A model generated the notes under the pieces. The model saw only the letters and a program-made list of their open reading frames with translations, made no database searches and had not been told where the DNA came from. A DNA stretch of 64,000 nucleotides from Bufo bufo (lineage: Eukaryota; Chordata; Amphibia; Anura; Bufonidae). The translations under genes were made by a program, and so were the position numbers. Where the stretch lies: contig NC_053392.1 in NCBI RefSeq assembly GCF_905171765.1, positions 400,513,899 to 400,577,898 on the forward strand. The letters run 5' to 3'. Shown here in pieces: positions 33,623 to 45,499 of this stretch. Position 1 is the first letter of the stretch, and the number at the start of each line of letters is the position of its first letter.

Positions 33623-35838
33623 ACCCAGCGCCTAAAAAATAGACCTGACATTTCTATTCAACCAAATCTGTACTGTTTTAGCTGGTCAAGTTATTTGTAG
33701 TGACCGTAAAAGCACACTTTTTGTTCTGGGTTGAAAAACTATTCCCAAATTTGCCATTCTCAAAATAACTAGTTTCTGGTATATGAGGCCTACTTGAAAT
33801 CTATCCCAAAAAGGATATCTTACATTGAAGGTGCTGATAGTGTCATTCAGAAAAACCTAAGACACACGCTAGCGTACAGATAGAAGTCTGATTCTGTGAT
33901 TAAACCTATACCTGTCACACAGCGCAAAAAAAAAAACAGGCCTCACATCTCTATTCAACCAAATCTGTACTGTTTTAGCTGGTCAAGTTATTTGTAATGA
34001 CCGTAAAAGCACTTTTTATTTTCTGGATTGAAAAACTATTCCCAAATTTGCCATTCTCAAAATAACTAGTTTCTGGTATTTGAGGCCTACTTGAAATCTA
34101 TCCCAAAAAGGATATCTTAGATTGAAGGCACTGATAGTGTCATTCAGAAAAACCTAAGACACACGCTAGCGTGCAGATAGAAGTCTGATTCTGTGATTAA
34201 ACCTATACCTGTCACACAGCGCAAAAGAAAACAGGCCTCACATCTCTATTTAACCAAATCTGTACTGTTTTAGCTGGTCAAGTTATTTGTAGTGACCGTA
34301 AAAGCACACTTTTTGTTCTGGGTTGAAAAACTATTCCCAAATTTGCCATTCTCAAAATAACTAGTTTCTGGTATTTGAGGCCTACTTGAAATCTATCCCA
34401 AAAAGGATATCTTACATTGAAGGTACTGATAGTGTCATTCAGAAAAACCTAAGACACACGCTACCGTGCAGATAGAAGTCTGATTCTGTGATTAAACCTA
34501 TACCTGTCACACAGCGCAAAAAAAAACAGGCCTCACATTTCTATTCAACCAAATCTGTACTGTTTTAGCTGGTCAAGTTATTTGTAGTGACCGTAAAAGC
34601 ACTTTTTATTTTCTAGATTGAAAAACTATTCCCAAATTTGCCATTCTCAAAATAACTAGTTTCTGGTATTTGAGGCCTACTTGAAATCTATCCCAAAAAG
34701 GATATCTTACATTGAAGGTACTGATAGTGTCATTCAGAAAAACCTAAGACACACGCTAGCGTGCAGATAGAAGTCTGATTCTGTGATTTAACCTATACCT
34801 GTCACACAGCGCAAAAAAAAAAACAGGCCTCATATCTCTATTCAACCAAATCTGTACTGTTTTAGCTGGTCAAGTTATTTGTAGTGACCGTAAAAGCACT
34901 TTTTATTTTCTGGATTGAAAAACTATTCCCAAATTTGCCATTCTCAAAATAACTAGTTTCTGGTATTTGAGGCCTACTTGAAATCTATCCCAAAAAGGAT
35001 ATCTTACATTGAAGGTACTGATAGTGTCATTCAGAAAAACCTAAGACACACGCTAGCGTGCAGATAGAAGTCTGATTCTGTGATTAAACCTATACCTGTC
35101 ACACAGCGCAAAAAAAACCAAACAGGCCTCACATCTCTATTCAACCAAATCTGAACTGTTTTAGCTAGTCAAGTTATTTGTAGTGACCGTAAAAGCACTT
35201 TTTTTTTCTGGACTGAAAAACTATTCCCAAATTTGCCATTCTCAAAATAACTAGTTTCTGGTATTTGAGGCCTACTTGAAATCTATCCCAAAAAGGATAT
35301 CTTACATTGAAGGTACTGATAGTGTCATTCAGAAAAACCTAAGACACACGCTAGCGTGCAGATAGAAGTCTGATTCTGTGATTCAACCTATACCTGTCAC
35401 ACAGCGCAAAAAAAAACAGGCCTCACATCTCTATTCAACCAAATCTGTACTGTTTTAGCTGGTCAAGTTATTTGTAGTGACCGTAAAAGCACACTTTTTT
35501 TTTTTGGGTTGAAAAACTATTCCCAAATTTGCCATTCTCAAAATAACTAGTTTCTGGTATTTGAGGCCTACTTGAAATCTATCCCAAAAAGGATATCTTA
35601 GATTGAAGACACTGATAGTGTCATTCAGAAAAACCTAAGACACACGCTAGCGTGCAGATAGAAGTCTGATTCTGTGATTAAACCTATACCTGTCACACAG
35701 CGCAAAAAAAAACAGGCTTCACATTTCTATTCAACCAAATCTGTACTGTTTTAGCTGGTCAAGTTATTTGTAGTGACCGTAAAAGCACTTTTTTTTTTCT
35801 GGATTGAAAAACTATTCCCAAATTTGCCATTCTCAAAA
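33623..35838 (+). repeat. 296-bp array segment 3, about 7.5 units, abutting the transposase gene
   Basis: The last unit is cut at the CCATTCTCAAAAT segment, after which the transposase leader begins. Several units carry private changes, so this is probably the older, less homogenised part of the array. Confidence 0.9.
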
Positions 35839-35856
35839 TTGTGGTGAACGGGAACA

Positions 35857-38800
35857 ATGAGGAAAACATCTAATAAGGGTCGCGGACGTGGACATGGTCG
35901 TGGTGGTGTTAGTGGACCCTCTGGTGCTGGGAGAGGACGTGGCCGTTCTGCCACAGCCACACGTCCTAGTGTACCAACTACCTCAGGTCCCAGTAGCCGC
36001 CAGAATTTACAGGGATATTTGGTGGGGCCCAATGCCGTTCTAAGGATGGTAAGGCCTGAGCAGGTACAGGCATTAGTCAATTGGGTGGCCGACAGTGCAT
36101 CCAGCACGTTCACATTATCTCCCACCCAGTTTTCTGCAGAAAGCGCACAGATGGCGCATGAAAACCAAGCCCATCAGTCTGTCACATCACCCCCATGCAT
36201 ATCAGGGAAACTGTCTGAGCCTCAAGTTATGCAGCAGTCTCTTATGCTGTTTGAAGACTCTGCTGCCAGGGTTTCCCAAGGGCATCCACCTAGCCCTTCA
36301 CCAGGGGTAAAAGAGATAGAATGCACTAACGCACAACCACTTATGTTTCCTGATGATGAGGACATGGGAATACCACCTCAGCACGTCTCTGATGATGACG
36401 AAACACAGGTGCCAACTGCTGTGTCTTTCTGCAGTGTGCAGACTGAACAGGAGGTCAGGGGTCAAGACTGGGTGGAAGACGATGCAGGGGACGATGAGGT
36501 CCTAGACCCCACATGGAATGAAGGTCGTGCCACTGACTTTCAGAGTTCGGAGGAAGAGGCAGTGGTGAGACCGAGCCAACAGCGTAGCAAAAGAGGGAGC
36601 AGTGGGCAAAATCAGAACACCCGCCGCCAAGAGACTCCGCCTGCTACTGACCGCCGCCATCTGGGACCGAGCACCCCAAAGGCAGCTTCAAGGAGTTCCC
36701 TGGCATGGCACTTCTCCAAACAATGTGCTGACGACAAGACCCGAGTGGTTTGCACGCTGTGCCATCAGAGCCTGAAGCGAGGCATTAACGTTCTGAACCT
36801 TAGCACAACCTGCATGACCAGGCACCTGCATGCAAAGCATGAACTGCAGTGGAGTAAACACCTTAAAAACAAGGAAGTCACTCAGGCTCCCCCTGCTGCC
36901 TCTTCTGCTGCTGCCGCCTCGGCCTCTTCTGCTGCTGCCGCCGCCTCGGCCTCTTCTGCTGCTGCTGCCGCCGCCTCGGCCTCTTCCTCTGCCTCTGGAG
37001 GAACGTTGGCACCTGCCGCCCAGCAAACATGGGATGTACCACCAACACCACCACCTGCGTCACCAAGCATCTCAACCATGTCACACGGCAGCGTTCAGCT
37101 CTCCATCTCACAAACATTTGAGAGAAAGCGTAAATTCCCACCTAGCCACCCTCGATCCCTGGCCCTGAATGCCAGCATTTCTAAACTACTGGCCTATGAA
37201 ATGCTGTCATTTAGGCTGGTGGACACACACAGCTTCAAACAGCTCATGTCACTTGCTGTCCCACAGTATGTTGTTCCCAGCCGCCACTACTTCTCCAAGA
37301 GAGCCGTGCCTTCCCTGCACAAACAAGTGTCCGATAAAATCAAGTGTGCACTGCGCAACGCCATCTGTGGCAAGGTCCACCTAACCACAGATACGTGGAC
37401 CATTAAGCACGGCCAGGGACGCTATATCTCCCTAACTGCACACTGGGTAAATGTAGTGGCGGCTGGGCCCCAGGCGGAGAGCTGTTTGGCGCACGTCCTT
37501 CCGCCGCCAAGGATCGCAGGGCAACATTCTTTTCCTCCTGTCTCCTCCTCCTCCTACTCAGCTTCCTCCTCCTCTTCTTCCACCTGCTCATCCAGTCAGC
37601 CACACACCTTCACCACCAACTTCAGCACAGCACGGGGTAAACGTCAGCAGGCCATTCTGAAACTCATATGTTTGGGGGACAGGCCCCACACCGCACAGGA
37701 GTTGTGGCGGGGTATAGAACAACAGACCGACGAGTGGTTGCTGCCGGTGAGCCTCAAGCCCGGCCTGGTGGTGTGCGATAATGGGCGAAATCTTGATGCA
37801 GCTCTGGGACTAGCCGGTTTGACGCACATCCCTTGCCTGGCGCATGTGCTGAATTTGGTGGTGCAGAAGTTCATTCGCAACTACCCCGACATGTCAGAGC
37901 TGCTGCATAAAGTGCGGGCCGTCTGTTCGCGCTTCCGGCGTTCACACCCTGCCGCTGCTCGCCTGTCTGCGCTACAGCGTAACTTCGGCCTTCCCGCTCA
38001 CCGCCTCATAGGCGACGTACCCACCAGGTGGAACTCCACCTTGCATATGCTGGACAGACTGTGCGAGCAGCAGCAGGCCATAGTGGAGTTTCAGCTGCAG
38101 CACGCACGGGTCAGTCGCACTGTGGATCAGACACACTTCACCACCAATGACTGGGCCTCCATGCGAGACCTGTGTGCCCTGTTGCGCTGTTTTGAGTACT
38201 CCACCAACATGGCCAGTGGCGATGACGCCGTTATCAGCGTTACAATACCACTTCTATGTCTCCTTGAGAAAACACTTAGGGCGATGATGGAAGAGGAGGT
38301 GGCAAGGAGGAAGAGGAGGAAGAGGGGTCATTTTTAGCACTTTCAGGCCAGTCTCTTCGAAGTGACTCAGAGGGAGGTTTTTTGCAACACCAGAGGCCAG
38401 GTACAAATGTGGCCAGACAGGGCCCACTACTGGAGGACGAGGAGGACGAGGATGAGGAGGAGGTGGAGGAGGATGAGGATGAAGCATGTTCACAGCCGGG
38501 TGGCACCCAAAGCAGCTCGGGCCCATCACTGGTGCGTGGCTGGGGGGAAACACAGGACGATGACGATACGCCTCCCACAGAGGACAGCTTGTCCTTACCT
38601 CTGGGCAGCCTGGCACACATGAGCGACTACATGCTGCAGTGCCTGCGCAACGACAGCAGAGTTGCCCACATTTTAACGTGTGCGGACTACTGGGTTGCCA
38701 CCCTGCTGGATCCCCGGTACAAAGACAATGTGCCCACCTTACTTCCTACACTGGAGCGTGATAGGAAGATGCGCGAGTACAAGCGCACGTTGGTAGACGC

Positions 38801-39310
38801 GCTACTGAGAGCATTCCCAAATGTCACAGGGGAACCAGTGGAAGCCCAAGGCGAAGGCAGAGGAGGAGCAAGAGGTCGCCAACGCAGCTGTGTCACGCCC
38901 AGCTCCTCTGAGGGCAGGGTTAGCATGGCAGAGATGTGAAAAAGTTTTGTCAACACGCCACAGCTAAGTGCACCACCACCTGATACGGAACGTGTTAGCA
39001 GGAGGCAACATTTCACTAACATGGTGGAACAGTACCTGTGCACACCCCTCCACGTACTGACTGATGGTTCGGCCCCATTCAACTTCTGGGTCTCCAAATT
39101 GTCCACGTGGCCAGAGCTAGCCTTTATGCCTTGGAGGTGCTGGCCTGCCCGGCAGCCAGCGTTTTGTCTGAACGTGTATTCAGCACGGCAGGGGGCGTCA
39201 TTACAGACAAACGCAGCCGCCTGTCTACAGCCAATGTGGACAAGCTGACGTTCATAAAAATGAACCAGGCATGGATCCCACAGGACCTGTCCATCCCTTG
39301 TGCAGATTAG
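35857..39310 (+). pseudogene. hAT-family transposase with BED zinc finger, broken by two frameshifts and one stop
   Basis: The first frame (35857-38337, 826 codons) starts with an RGRG-rich tail. The BED finger is at residues 281-328 (W284, F286, C299, C302, H323, H328), followed by a poly-Ala/Ser linker (346-380). The catalytic domain has D512 in TTDTW, D641 in VVCDNG, a CLAH motif (660-663) and RWNSTLHML near 724. A 1-base loss near 38308 moves the frame to 38382-38939, which holds acidic repeats and LLDPRYK. A TGG-to-TGA change at about 38937 stops it. A further shift near 39115 leads to the dimerisation tail with SERVFSTAGG and NVDKL (39107-39310). Full length would be about 1,130 codons. 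The damage is light, suggesting recent loss. The ATG lies about 20 bp after the satellite array ends. Confidence 0.92.
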
Positions 39311-39407
39311 ATATTAACTACCTCCCCTTAACAATATATTATTCTACTCCAGGGCACTTCCTCATTCAATACTATTTTTAATTTCATTTTACCATTATAT
39401 TGCGGGG

Positions 39408-41930
39408 CAACCCAAAGTTGAATGAACCTCTCCTCTGTCTGGGTACCGGGGCCTAAATGTGTGACAGTGGCCTGTTCCAGTGGTGGGTGACGTGAAGCCT
39501 GATTCTCTGCTATGACATGAAGACTTATTCTGTGCTGGTATGAAGCCAGATTCTCTGTTACGCGACCTCTCTCCTCTGCCTGGGTGCCTGGGCCTAAATA
39601 TGTGACAGTGGCCTGTTCCAGTGGTGGGTGACGTGAATCCTGATTCTCTGCTATGACATGAAGACTTATTCTGTGCTGACATGAAGCCAGATTCTCTGTT
39701 ACGCGACCTCTCTCCTCTGCCTGGGTGCCTGGGCCTAAATATGTGACAGTGGCCTGTTCCAGTGGTGGGTGACGTGAAGCCTGATTCTCTGCTATGACAT
39801 GAAGACTGATTCTGCGCTGACATAAGGCCAGATTCTCTGTTACAGGACCTCTCTCCTCTGTCTGGGTGCCGGGGCCTAAATGTGTGACAGTGGCCTGTTC
39901 CAGTGGTGGGTGACATGTAGCCTGATTCTCTGCTATGACATGAAGACAGATTCTGCGCTGACATAAGGCCAGATTCTCTGTTACGGGACCGCTCTCCTCT
40001 GTCTGGGTGCCTGGGCCTAAATGTGTGACAGTGGCCTGTTCCAGTGGTGGGTGACGTGAAGCCTGATTCTCTGCTATGACATGAAGACTGATTCTGCGCT
40101 GACATAAGGCCAGATTCTCTGTTACGGGACCGCTCTCCTCTGCCTGGGTGCCTGGGCCTAAATGTGTGACAGTGGCCTGTTCCAGTGGTGGGTGAAGTGA
40201 TGCCTGATTCTCTGCTATGACATGAAGACAGATTCTGCGCTGACATAAGGCCAGATTCTCTGTTACAGGACCTCTCTCCTCTGTCTGGGTGCCGGGGCCT
40301 AAATGTGTGACAGTGGCCTGTTCCAGTGGTGGGTGACGTGAAGCCTGATTCTCTGCTATGACATGAAGACAGATTCTGCGCTGACATAAGGCCAGATTCT
40401 CTGTTACGGGCCTACTCTCCTCTGTCTGGGTGCCGGGGCCTAAATGTGTGACAGTGGCCTGTTCCAGTGGTGGGTGACATGTAGCCTGATTCTCTGCTAT
40501 GACATGAAGACAGATTCTGCGCTGACATAAGGCCAGATTCTCTGTTACGGGACCGCTCTCCTCTGTCTGGGTGCCTGGGCCTAAATGTGTGACAGTGGCC
40601 TGTTCCAGTGGTGGGTGACGTGAAGCCTGATTCTCTGCTATGACATGAAGACTGATTCTGCGCTGACATAAGGCCAGATTCTCTGTTACGGGACCGCTCT
40701 CCTCTGCCTGGGTGCCTGGGCCTAAATGTGTGACAGTGGCCTGTTCCAGTGGTGGGTGACGTGATGCCTGATTCTCTGCTATGACATGAAGACAGATTCT
40801 GCGCTGACATAAGGCCAGATTCTCTGTTACAGGACCTCTCTCCTCTGTCTGGGTGCCGGGGCCTAAATGTGTGACAGTGGCCTGTTCCAGTGGTGGGTGA
40901 CGTGAAGCCTGATTCTCTGCTATGACATGAAGACAGATTCTGCGCTGACATAAGGCCAGATTCTCTGTTACGGGCCTACTCTCCTCTGTCTGGGTGCCGG
41001 GGCCTAAATGTGTGACAGTGGCCTGTTCCAGTGGTGGGTGACGTGAAGCCTGATTCTCTGCTATGACATGAAGACTGATTCTGCGCTGACATAAGGCCAG
41101 ATTCTCTGTTACGGGACCTCTCTCCTCTGCCTGGGTGCCTGGGCCTAAATGTGTGACATTGGCCTGTTCCAGTGGTGGGTGACGTGAAGCCTGATTCTCT
41201 GCTATGACATGAAGACAGATTCTGCGCTGACATAAGGCCAGATTCTCTGTTACGGGACCTCTCTCCTCTGCCTGGTTGCCTGGGCCTAAATGTGTGACAG
41301 TGGCCTGTTCCAGTGGTGGGTGACGTGAAGCCTGATTCTCTGCTATGACATGAAGACTGATTCTGCGCTGACATCAGGCCAGATTCTCTGTTACGGGACC
41401 TCTCTCCTCTGCCTGGGTGCCTGGGCCTAAATGTGTGACAGTGGCCTGTTCCAGTGGTGGGTGACGTGAAGCCTGATTCTCTGCTATGACATGAAGACTG
41501 ATTCTGCGCTGACATCAGGCCAGATTCTCTGTTACGGGACCTCTCTCCTCTGCCTGGGTGCCGGGGCCTAAATGTGTGACAGTGGCCTGTTCCAGTGGTG
41601 GGTGACGTGAAGCCTGATTCTCTGCTATGACATGAAGACTGATTCTGCGCTGACATCAGGCCAGATTCTCTGTTACGGGACCTCTCTCCTCTGCCTGGAT
41701 GCCTGGGCCTAAATGTGTGACAGTGGCCTGTTCCAGTGGTGGGTGACGTGAAGCCTGATTCTCTGCTATGACATAAAGACTTATTCTGTGCTGACATGAA
41801 GCCAGATTCTCTGCTATGGCATGAAGAGACTGATTCTGTGCTGACATGAAGCCAGATTCTTTGCTATGGCATGAAGAGACTGATTCTCTGCTGACGTGAA
41901 GCCAGATTCTCTGCTATGGAACCTCTGTCC
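39408..41930 (+). repeat. 141-bp minisatellite in the hAT 3' region, about 18 units
   Basis: Units contain CTCTCCTCTGCCTGGGTGCC, CAGTGGCCTGTTCCAGTGG and GATTCTCTGCTATGAC. The period is 141 bp (47 codons), so minus-strand frames stay open for up to 330 codons by arithmetic. A four-unit block is duplicated at an offset of 564 bp (minus-strand frames starting at 40387 and 40951 read alike). Degenerate units end the array near 41900. Confidence 0.92.
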
Positions 41931-42223
41931 AATTGATATTGGGTCATTTTTTTTTTATTTTTTTTTATTTTAATTAATTTCCCTATCCACATTTGTTTGC
42001 AGGGGATTTACCTACATGTTGCTGCCTTTTGCAGCCCTCTAGCTCTTTCCTGGGCTGTTTTACAGCCTTTTTAGTGCCCAAAAGTTCGGGTCCCCATTGA
42101 CTTCAATGGGGTTCGGGACGAAGTTCGGTTCGGGTTCGGATCCCGAACTCGAACATTTCCGTGAAGTTCGGCCGAACTTCTCGAACCCGAACATCCAGGT
42201 GTTCGCTCAACTCTATTCATGAC

Positions 42224-43290
42224 CCCATAATTAGAGTGCCTGCCTGCTACTACTACTATTACCATATGAATTTACTTGACAAGGGTGAGTAAACCTAGGC
42301 AAGAGCACCTATTTCCAAAAAAACTGTGGAGAGCCGCCTTTTCTGCTTGCATTATCTAAGATTTTTTCACCCATATAAGGCAGAGCTCCCATAGGTACTA
42401 TGGATATATGGGACCATGTGGAAACCAAAAGACTCAAAGTTGAAGAATTCACATTCAATCAATCTGGGGATGCAGAATTTGAGGCACCAGTGTAAAAAAC
42501 TATGTCAGAGATCTTTAGGTAGAAAATCTTCTACAGAAACAGCTACGCCGAAGATGGGAAATTAAAACACTCAATCAATACATACAAATAGGCAAAGTCC
42601 CCAAAGGGTTATTATTAACCAAAATCCCAGCTCAAGACCTTTACTGTACTGAGTTCAATGAAGAATGGGATACCCTGTTATTAACACAATCAATATCTTT
42701 AACAAAATTAATAGTGAGAAGAAGGATTCAGATATTAGAACAGATAACCAAAAAAATAAACCAAATAAAGGCAAAAATAAACAAATTTCTGAAAAATGAA
42801 GAGTATATTAGATGGCAAGAAATATTATGCAAAAGTTTAGACAAAACTGAACAGGAAATCTTGAATAAGAAAATGAAAAAATATAAAAATAATATGAGAG
42901 CAGATTTCCTTAGAGAAGAGCAAGAAAAATTAGAGGTTAGAGAAAATACACAGAAAAGAGAAGAAAAAGAGAAAATACAAGGAAGAACTCAACAGACTAG
43001 GTATAATATACCAGTCGCAAATAAATATGAACCAATATCCAACCAACATTTTTTAGATGGAACTCCCCCCCACCACCACAGAACAAGGACACGACACAAA
43101 TCACAAGATTCACAGAAACGTCAACACTCACACCCACTGAGGAGACACCATTCACCCTCACCACTGAGACACCAATACAATCTTTGACACAGACACCAAC
43201 ACTACAGGAATCACCAACCAAAAAGAACACAATGCTCACAAGACACACAATGGATGATACCCATACGAGAACAGGATGTGGAGACACAAT
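42224..43290 (+). pseudogene. Penelope-like copy 2: N-terminal region
   Basis: After the hAT duplication, PLE-type N-terminal coding text starts near 42400. It includes YKQIGKVPKGLLL and DLYCTEFNEEWDTLL in different frames, then a 157-codon frame at 42714-43187 that is highly charged and coiled-coil-like (NQIKAKINKFLKNEEY, then Glu/Arg/Lys-rich) with a His/Arg/Pro tail. In PLEs this precedes the RT. Stops are present. The region breaks at about 43290 where a foldback element begins, and resumes at about 45500 directly at the RT, so the stretch between coiled coil and RT is lost. Confidence 0.65.
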
Positions 43291-43296
43291 ATCACA

Positions 43297-45155
43297 GAGA
43301 GAGAACACAAGAGAAAGGCCTCTCTCACACGACCGTTGTGTGCACCCGTGGCCGTTGTGCCGTTTTCCGTTTTTTTCGCGGACCCCATGACTTTCAAAGG
43401 GTCCGTGGAAAAAACGGAAAATGCACCGTTTTGCAGCCGCATCCGAGATCCGTGTTTCCTGGCCGTGAAAAAAATACGACCTGTCCTATTTTTTTCACGG
43501 CCAACGGTTCACGGACCCATTCAAGTCAATGGGTCCGTGAAAGAACACGGATGCACACAAGATTGGCATCCGTGTCCGTGATCCGTGGCCGTAGGTTACT
43601 TTTTATACAGACGGATCCGAAGATCCGTCTGCATAAAAGCTTTTTCATAGCTGAGTTTTCACTTCGTGAAAACTCAGAACCGACAGTATATTCTAACACA
43701 GAAGCGTTCCCATGGTGATGGGGACGCTTCTAGTTAGAATACACTACAAACTGTGTACAAGACTGCCCCCTGCTGCCTGGCAGCACCCGATCTCTTACAT
43801 GGGCCGTGATCAGCACAATTAACCCCTTCAGGTGCCGCACCTGAATGGGTTAATTGTACTATCATATCCCCCTGTAAGAGATCAGGGCTGCCAGGCAGCA
43901 GGGGGCAGACCCTCCCCCCCTCCCCAGTTTGAATATCAGTGTGCCCTAACCCCCCCTCACCAGTATTACAATCATTGGTGGCCAGTGCGGATCCCCCCCT
44001 CCGTATTAAACATCATTGGTGGCAGTTCCGATTGGAGTCCCAGCAGTGTAATGCTGGGACTCCGATCGGTTACCATGGCAACCAGGACGCTACTGAAGTC
44101 CTGGCTGCCATGGTCAGTTAGTCAGCATTGTACTTACCTGCGCTGGGGCCGGCGGGCGCTGCTTCTTCTCAAACTCACAGGTCTGTGCGGCGTATGCTTA
44201 TAGCAATGCGCCACACAGACCTGTGAGTTTGAGAAGAAGGAGCGCCCGGCGGCCCCAGCACAGTTAAGTACAATGCTGACTAACTGACTATGGCAGCCAG
44301 GACTTCAGTAGCGTCCTGGTTGCCATGGTAACTGATCGGAGCCCCAGCATTACACTGATTACTACTGGGGAGGGAGGGGGGATTGTTCTGCCTCTCCAGT
44401 CTAAGCATTACAATGTGATCTCTGAACTTATAGTTCTGCTGAGATGGCGATAACCATAATCTTAGGTGAATTGGCTGACAGTGACTCGATCCAAACGACA
44501 CCTTGTAGATTGTGAAGAAGTTTATTCCAAACTGTGCAAATCATACACCGATGAACAAATGGATAGGTCAAAAAATCATGCTGTGAGCAGCTAACAGGAG
44601 CAAGTAGCTGAGATGAGGGGTGAAGCCAGAATGAAGAAGAGGGGAGAAGACAAGAGAGAGAGCAGAAGCTAGGGGAAGAGAAAAGGGACACACATAATGA
44701 AAAGGCAAACCATGCATGTGTAACATGATAGGGATTGAGGGCGCACTGCCACCAATGATTGTAATACTGGTGAGGGGGGGTTAGGGCGCACTGCCCATGA
44801 ATTATTTTAATAGTGGGGGTGGGGGGCGCACTGCTGCCCGGCGGCACCCGACCTCTGACAGGGTGCTGTGATCTGCACAATTAACCCCTCAGGTGCAGCA
44901 CCTGAGGGGTTAATTGTGTGGATCACAGTGCCCTGTCAGAGGTCAGGTGCCGCCAGGCAGCAGGGGGCCAGTATGTATGCGCCTGTTGGTATACTCTAAC
45001 TTCAAGCGTCCCCATCACCATGGGAACCCCTCTGTGTTAGAATATACCATCGGATTTGAGTTTTCACGATCTAACTCAGATCCGATGGTATATTCTAACC
45101 ACCAGGCGTTCCCATGGTGACGGGGATGCTTGTGGGGAGGAGTATGCCAAAGGGG
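43297..45155. mobile_element. Large foldback element with Harbinger-like left end, right end truncated
   Basis: Begins GGCCTCTCTCACACGACCG, close to the Harbinger termini elsewhere in the window. A second, much longer inverted repeat starts near 43640: the left arm has AACACAGAAGCGTTCCCATGG, TTAACCCCTTCAGGTG and AACTCACAGGTCTGTG, and the complementary motifs recur to about 45140. A non-palindromic insert (about 44420-44735) interrupts the right arm. No transposase. Open frames here are palindrome translations. Confidence 0.65.
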
Positions 45156-45159
45156 TTTA

Positions 45160-45488
45160 ACTGTACTGTTTGGAGAAAAAAAAAAAGATGAATATTTAAA
45201 AAAATGTCAAAACGAATATATTCGCTATAGTGCTATATATTCATTTTTTTGAATATTCGTCTTTTTTCAACATCTAAAGTCATGATTCCTCCCTGCTTCT
45301 TGCTTGTGGGCCAATGACTCATTGACCACAAGCATTTTAAGCAGGGAGGAATCATTTGTTCAGATGTAAAAAATGACGAATATTCGATATAACAAATATA
45401 TAGCAGTATATTCGTAATATTTGCGAATGATCAAAGTTGAGATATTCGCGATTAATATTCGCTTTTCGAATATTCGCGCTCAACACTA
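45160..45488. mobile_element. Palindromic hAT-type MITE (TAGTGTTGAGCGCGAA terminus)
   Basis: The right end reads GAATATTCGCGCTCAACACTA, i.e. an inverted TAGTGTTGAGCGCG terminus close to the giant hAT ends. The interior is a palindrome of AATATTCG motifs around CCTCCCTGCTT / AAGCAGGGAGG. The left terminus is not clear. Confidence 0.55.
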
Positions 45489-45499
45489 AACAATACAAC

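Larger units (their letters stand above)
19530..42215 (+). mobile_element. Giant (22.7 kb) hAT transposon swollen by satellite arrays
   Basis: Flanked by identical 8-bp duplications TTCATGAC (19522-19529 and 42216-42223), the hAT signature length. Terminal inverted repeats begin TAGGGATGAGCGAAC on the left and, inverted, TAGAGTTGAGCGAAC on the right. Internal order: promoter region, 79-bp repeats, a 9.9 kb array of 296-bp units, two extra copies of the promoter region each followed by more units, a BED-finger hAT transposase pseudogene, a 141-bp minisatellite, and the 3' end. Typical hAT elements are 2.5-5 kb, so most of this one is expanded repeat. The exact 8-bp duplication shows that the whole span lies within one element; it moved at this size or grew in place. 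Confidence 0.93.

Noticed and set aside
36688..37168. Arg/Gly-rich and Pro/Leu-rich frames overlapping the hAT transposase
   Set aside because: They are antisense or shifted readings of the Ala/Ser codon repeats in the transposase linker.
38254..38622. Ser-rich and Pro-rich minus-strand frames
   Set aside because: They are shadows of the GAG/GAA-rich acidic stretch in the broken transposase.
39395..41847. Long minus-strand frames (up to 330 codons) as a repetitive protein gene
   Set aside because: The 141-bp repeat period is divisible by three, which keeps a frame open without selection. The array lies downstream of the hAT transposase on the opposite strand.
43254..45120. Several plus and minus frames as genes
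   Set aside because: They lie in a large palindrome with CCGT/ACGG-rich ends and have no domain or codon signal.
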